A stretch of 14,026 bases of DNA from Candidatus Sulfopaludibacter sp. SbA3 (GTDB lineage Bacteria > Acidobacteriota > Terriglobia > Bryobacterales > Bryobacteraceae). The notes beneath the pieces are model-generated. The model did no database searches. It worked only from the letters and a program-made list of their open reading frames with translations, and was not told the DNA's origin. The position numbers and the translations under genes are program-made. Location: the NCBI GenBank assembly GCA_900290315.1, contig OKRF01000520.1:19204-33229 (forward strand), given 5' to 3'. This document shows positions 13,816-14,026 of this stretch, one piece after another; the first letter of the stretch is position 1, and the number at the start of each line of letters is the position of its first letter.

Positions 13816-14026
13816 ATGACTCCTCAAACACTTGCTGAACGTCTCTCCCAGGGCCGCATACCCGTGGCCGATGCGCTGCGGTACTCCCTGATTTTGGCCG
13901 AAGCATTGCGGAAACTTCACGAGGGAGGGCGCACGCACGGCGCAGTCTCGCCGGCAACCATTCAGCTCACCGCTGCCGGCCTGGAACTGCTGCCGGCGCC
14001 GGCTCTCGACCCCGCCACGCCGTACG
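13816..14026 (+). CDS. Pseudokinase-like protein, partial at the window edge
   Basis: The first 70 residues are visible and the frame is open to the end of the window. Residues about 17-50 (VADALRYSLILAEALRKLHEGG followed by RTHGAVSPATI) resemble helix E and the catalytic loop of a Ser/Thr kinase C-lobe. The usual HRDxKxxN is degenerate: H41-G42-A43, S45 in place of Lys and T48 in place of Asn, so catalysis is not expected. An in-frame TAG at 13807-13809 shows that no N-lobe is encoded upstream in this frame, so the protein seems to start inside the C-lobe. What follows the kinase-like part is outside the window. The call rests on pattern alone; a diverged helical domain is possible. Confidence 0.5.
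   Translation, partial: MTPQTLAERLSQGRIPVADALRYSLILAEALRKLHEGGRTHGAVSPATIQLTAAGLELLPAPALDPATPY

Noticed and set aside
1..14026. CRISPR arrays, tRNA or rRNA genes, transposases, attachment sites
   Set aside because: Looked for regularly spaced repeats, tRNA-like cloverleaf ends and transposase motifs; none seen. The two repeats present are a single tandem pair and one palindrome.

Overview
The window looks like a chromosomal segment of a GC-rich acidobacterium, probably of the Solibacter/Bryobacter type. This rests on the gene-family mix (an ADOP-type duplicated permease, a his operon with a long-form HisG and a HAD phosphatase, a secreted TPR gluzincin) and on base composition, not on any database search.

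Minus strand, about 9750 down to 20. This is a compact histidine biosynthesis operon in the order hisL (leader peptide)-hisI-hisG-hisD-hisC-HAD phosphatase-hisB-hisH-hisF-hisA. A secreted TPR/zinc-peptidase gene and a broken secreted hypothetical gene follow on the same strand, and a hairpin terminator candidate closes the run. Almost every his junction is a 4-base ATGA or GTGA stop/start overlap. The exception is hisH-hisF, where a roughly 100-bp imperfect inverted repeat sits between the genes. The operon encodes every histidine step from PRPP except the HisE pyrophosphohydrolase. HisB is the monofunctional dehydratase, so the HAD protein is the natural candidate for histidinol-phosphate phosphatase.

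The best signal lies in the leader, 9591-9724. A 19-codon ORF, MALRTVAHHPHHHTRRAIF, has five His codons among six. It is followed by three mutually exclusive RNA stems (1:2, 2:3, 3:4), and the last is a GC-rich hairpin with a U tract immediately before hisI. This is a complete classical his-type ribosome-mediated attenuator. Its extended -10 promoter is so close that the leader peptide may be translated from a leaderless transcript.

Two genes on this strand are damaged. hisF carries a 29-bp perfect-copy tandem duplication that shifts the frame and splits the protein into 74-aa and 193-aa overlapping ORFs; losing one copy would restore a normal 254-aa HisF. The last gene (63-1118) needs two single-base corrections, one of them in a C6 run, to give one secreted protein.

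Plus strand, 9870-14026. A divergent 899-aa ADOP/MacB-like permease without its own ATPase is followed by a GT4-type glycosyltransferase. The window ends in the start of a pseudokinase-like protein that begins in the C-lobe and lacks the catalytic HRD residues. There are no tRNA or rRNA genes, CRISPR arrays or transposases that I can see.
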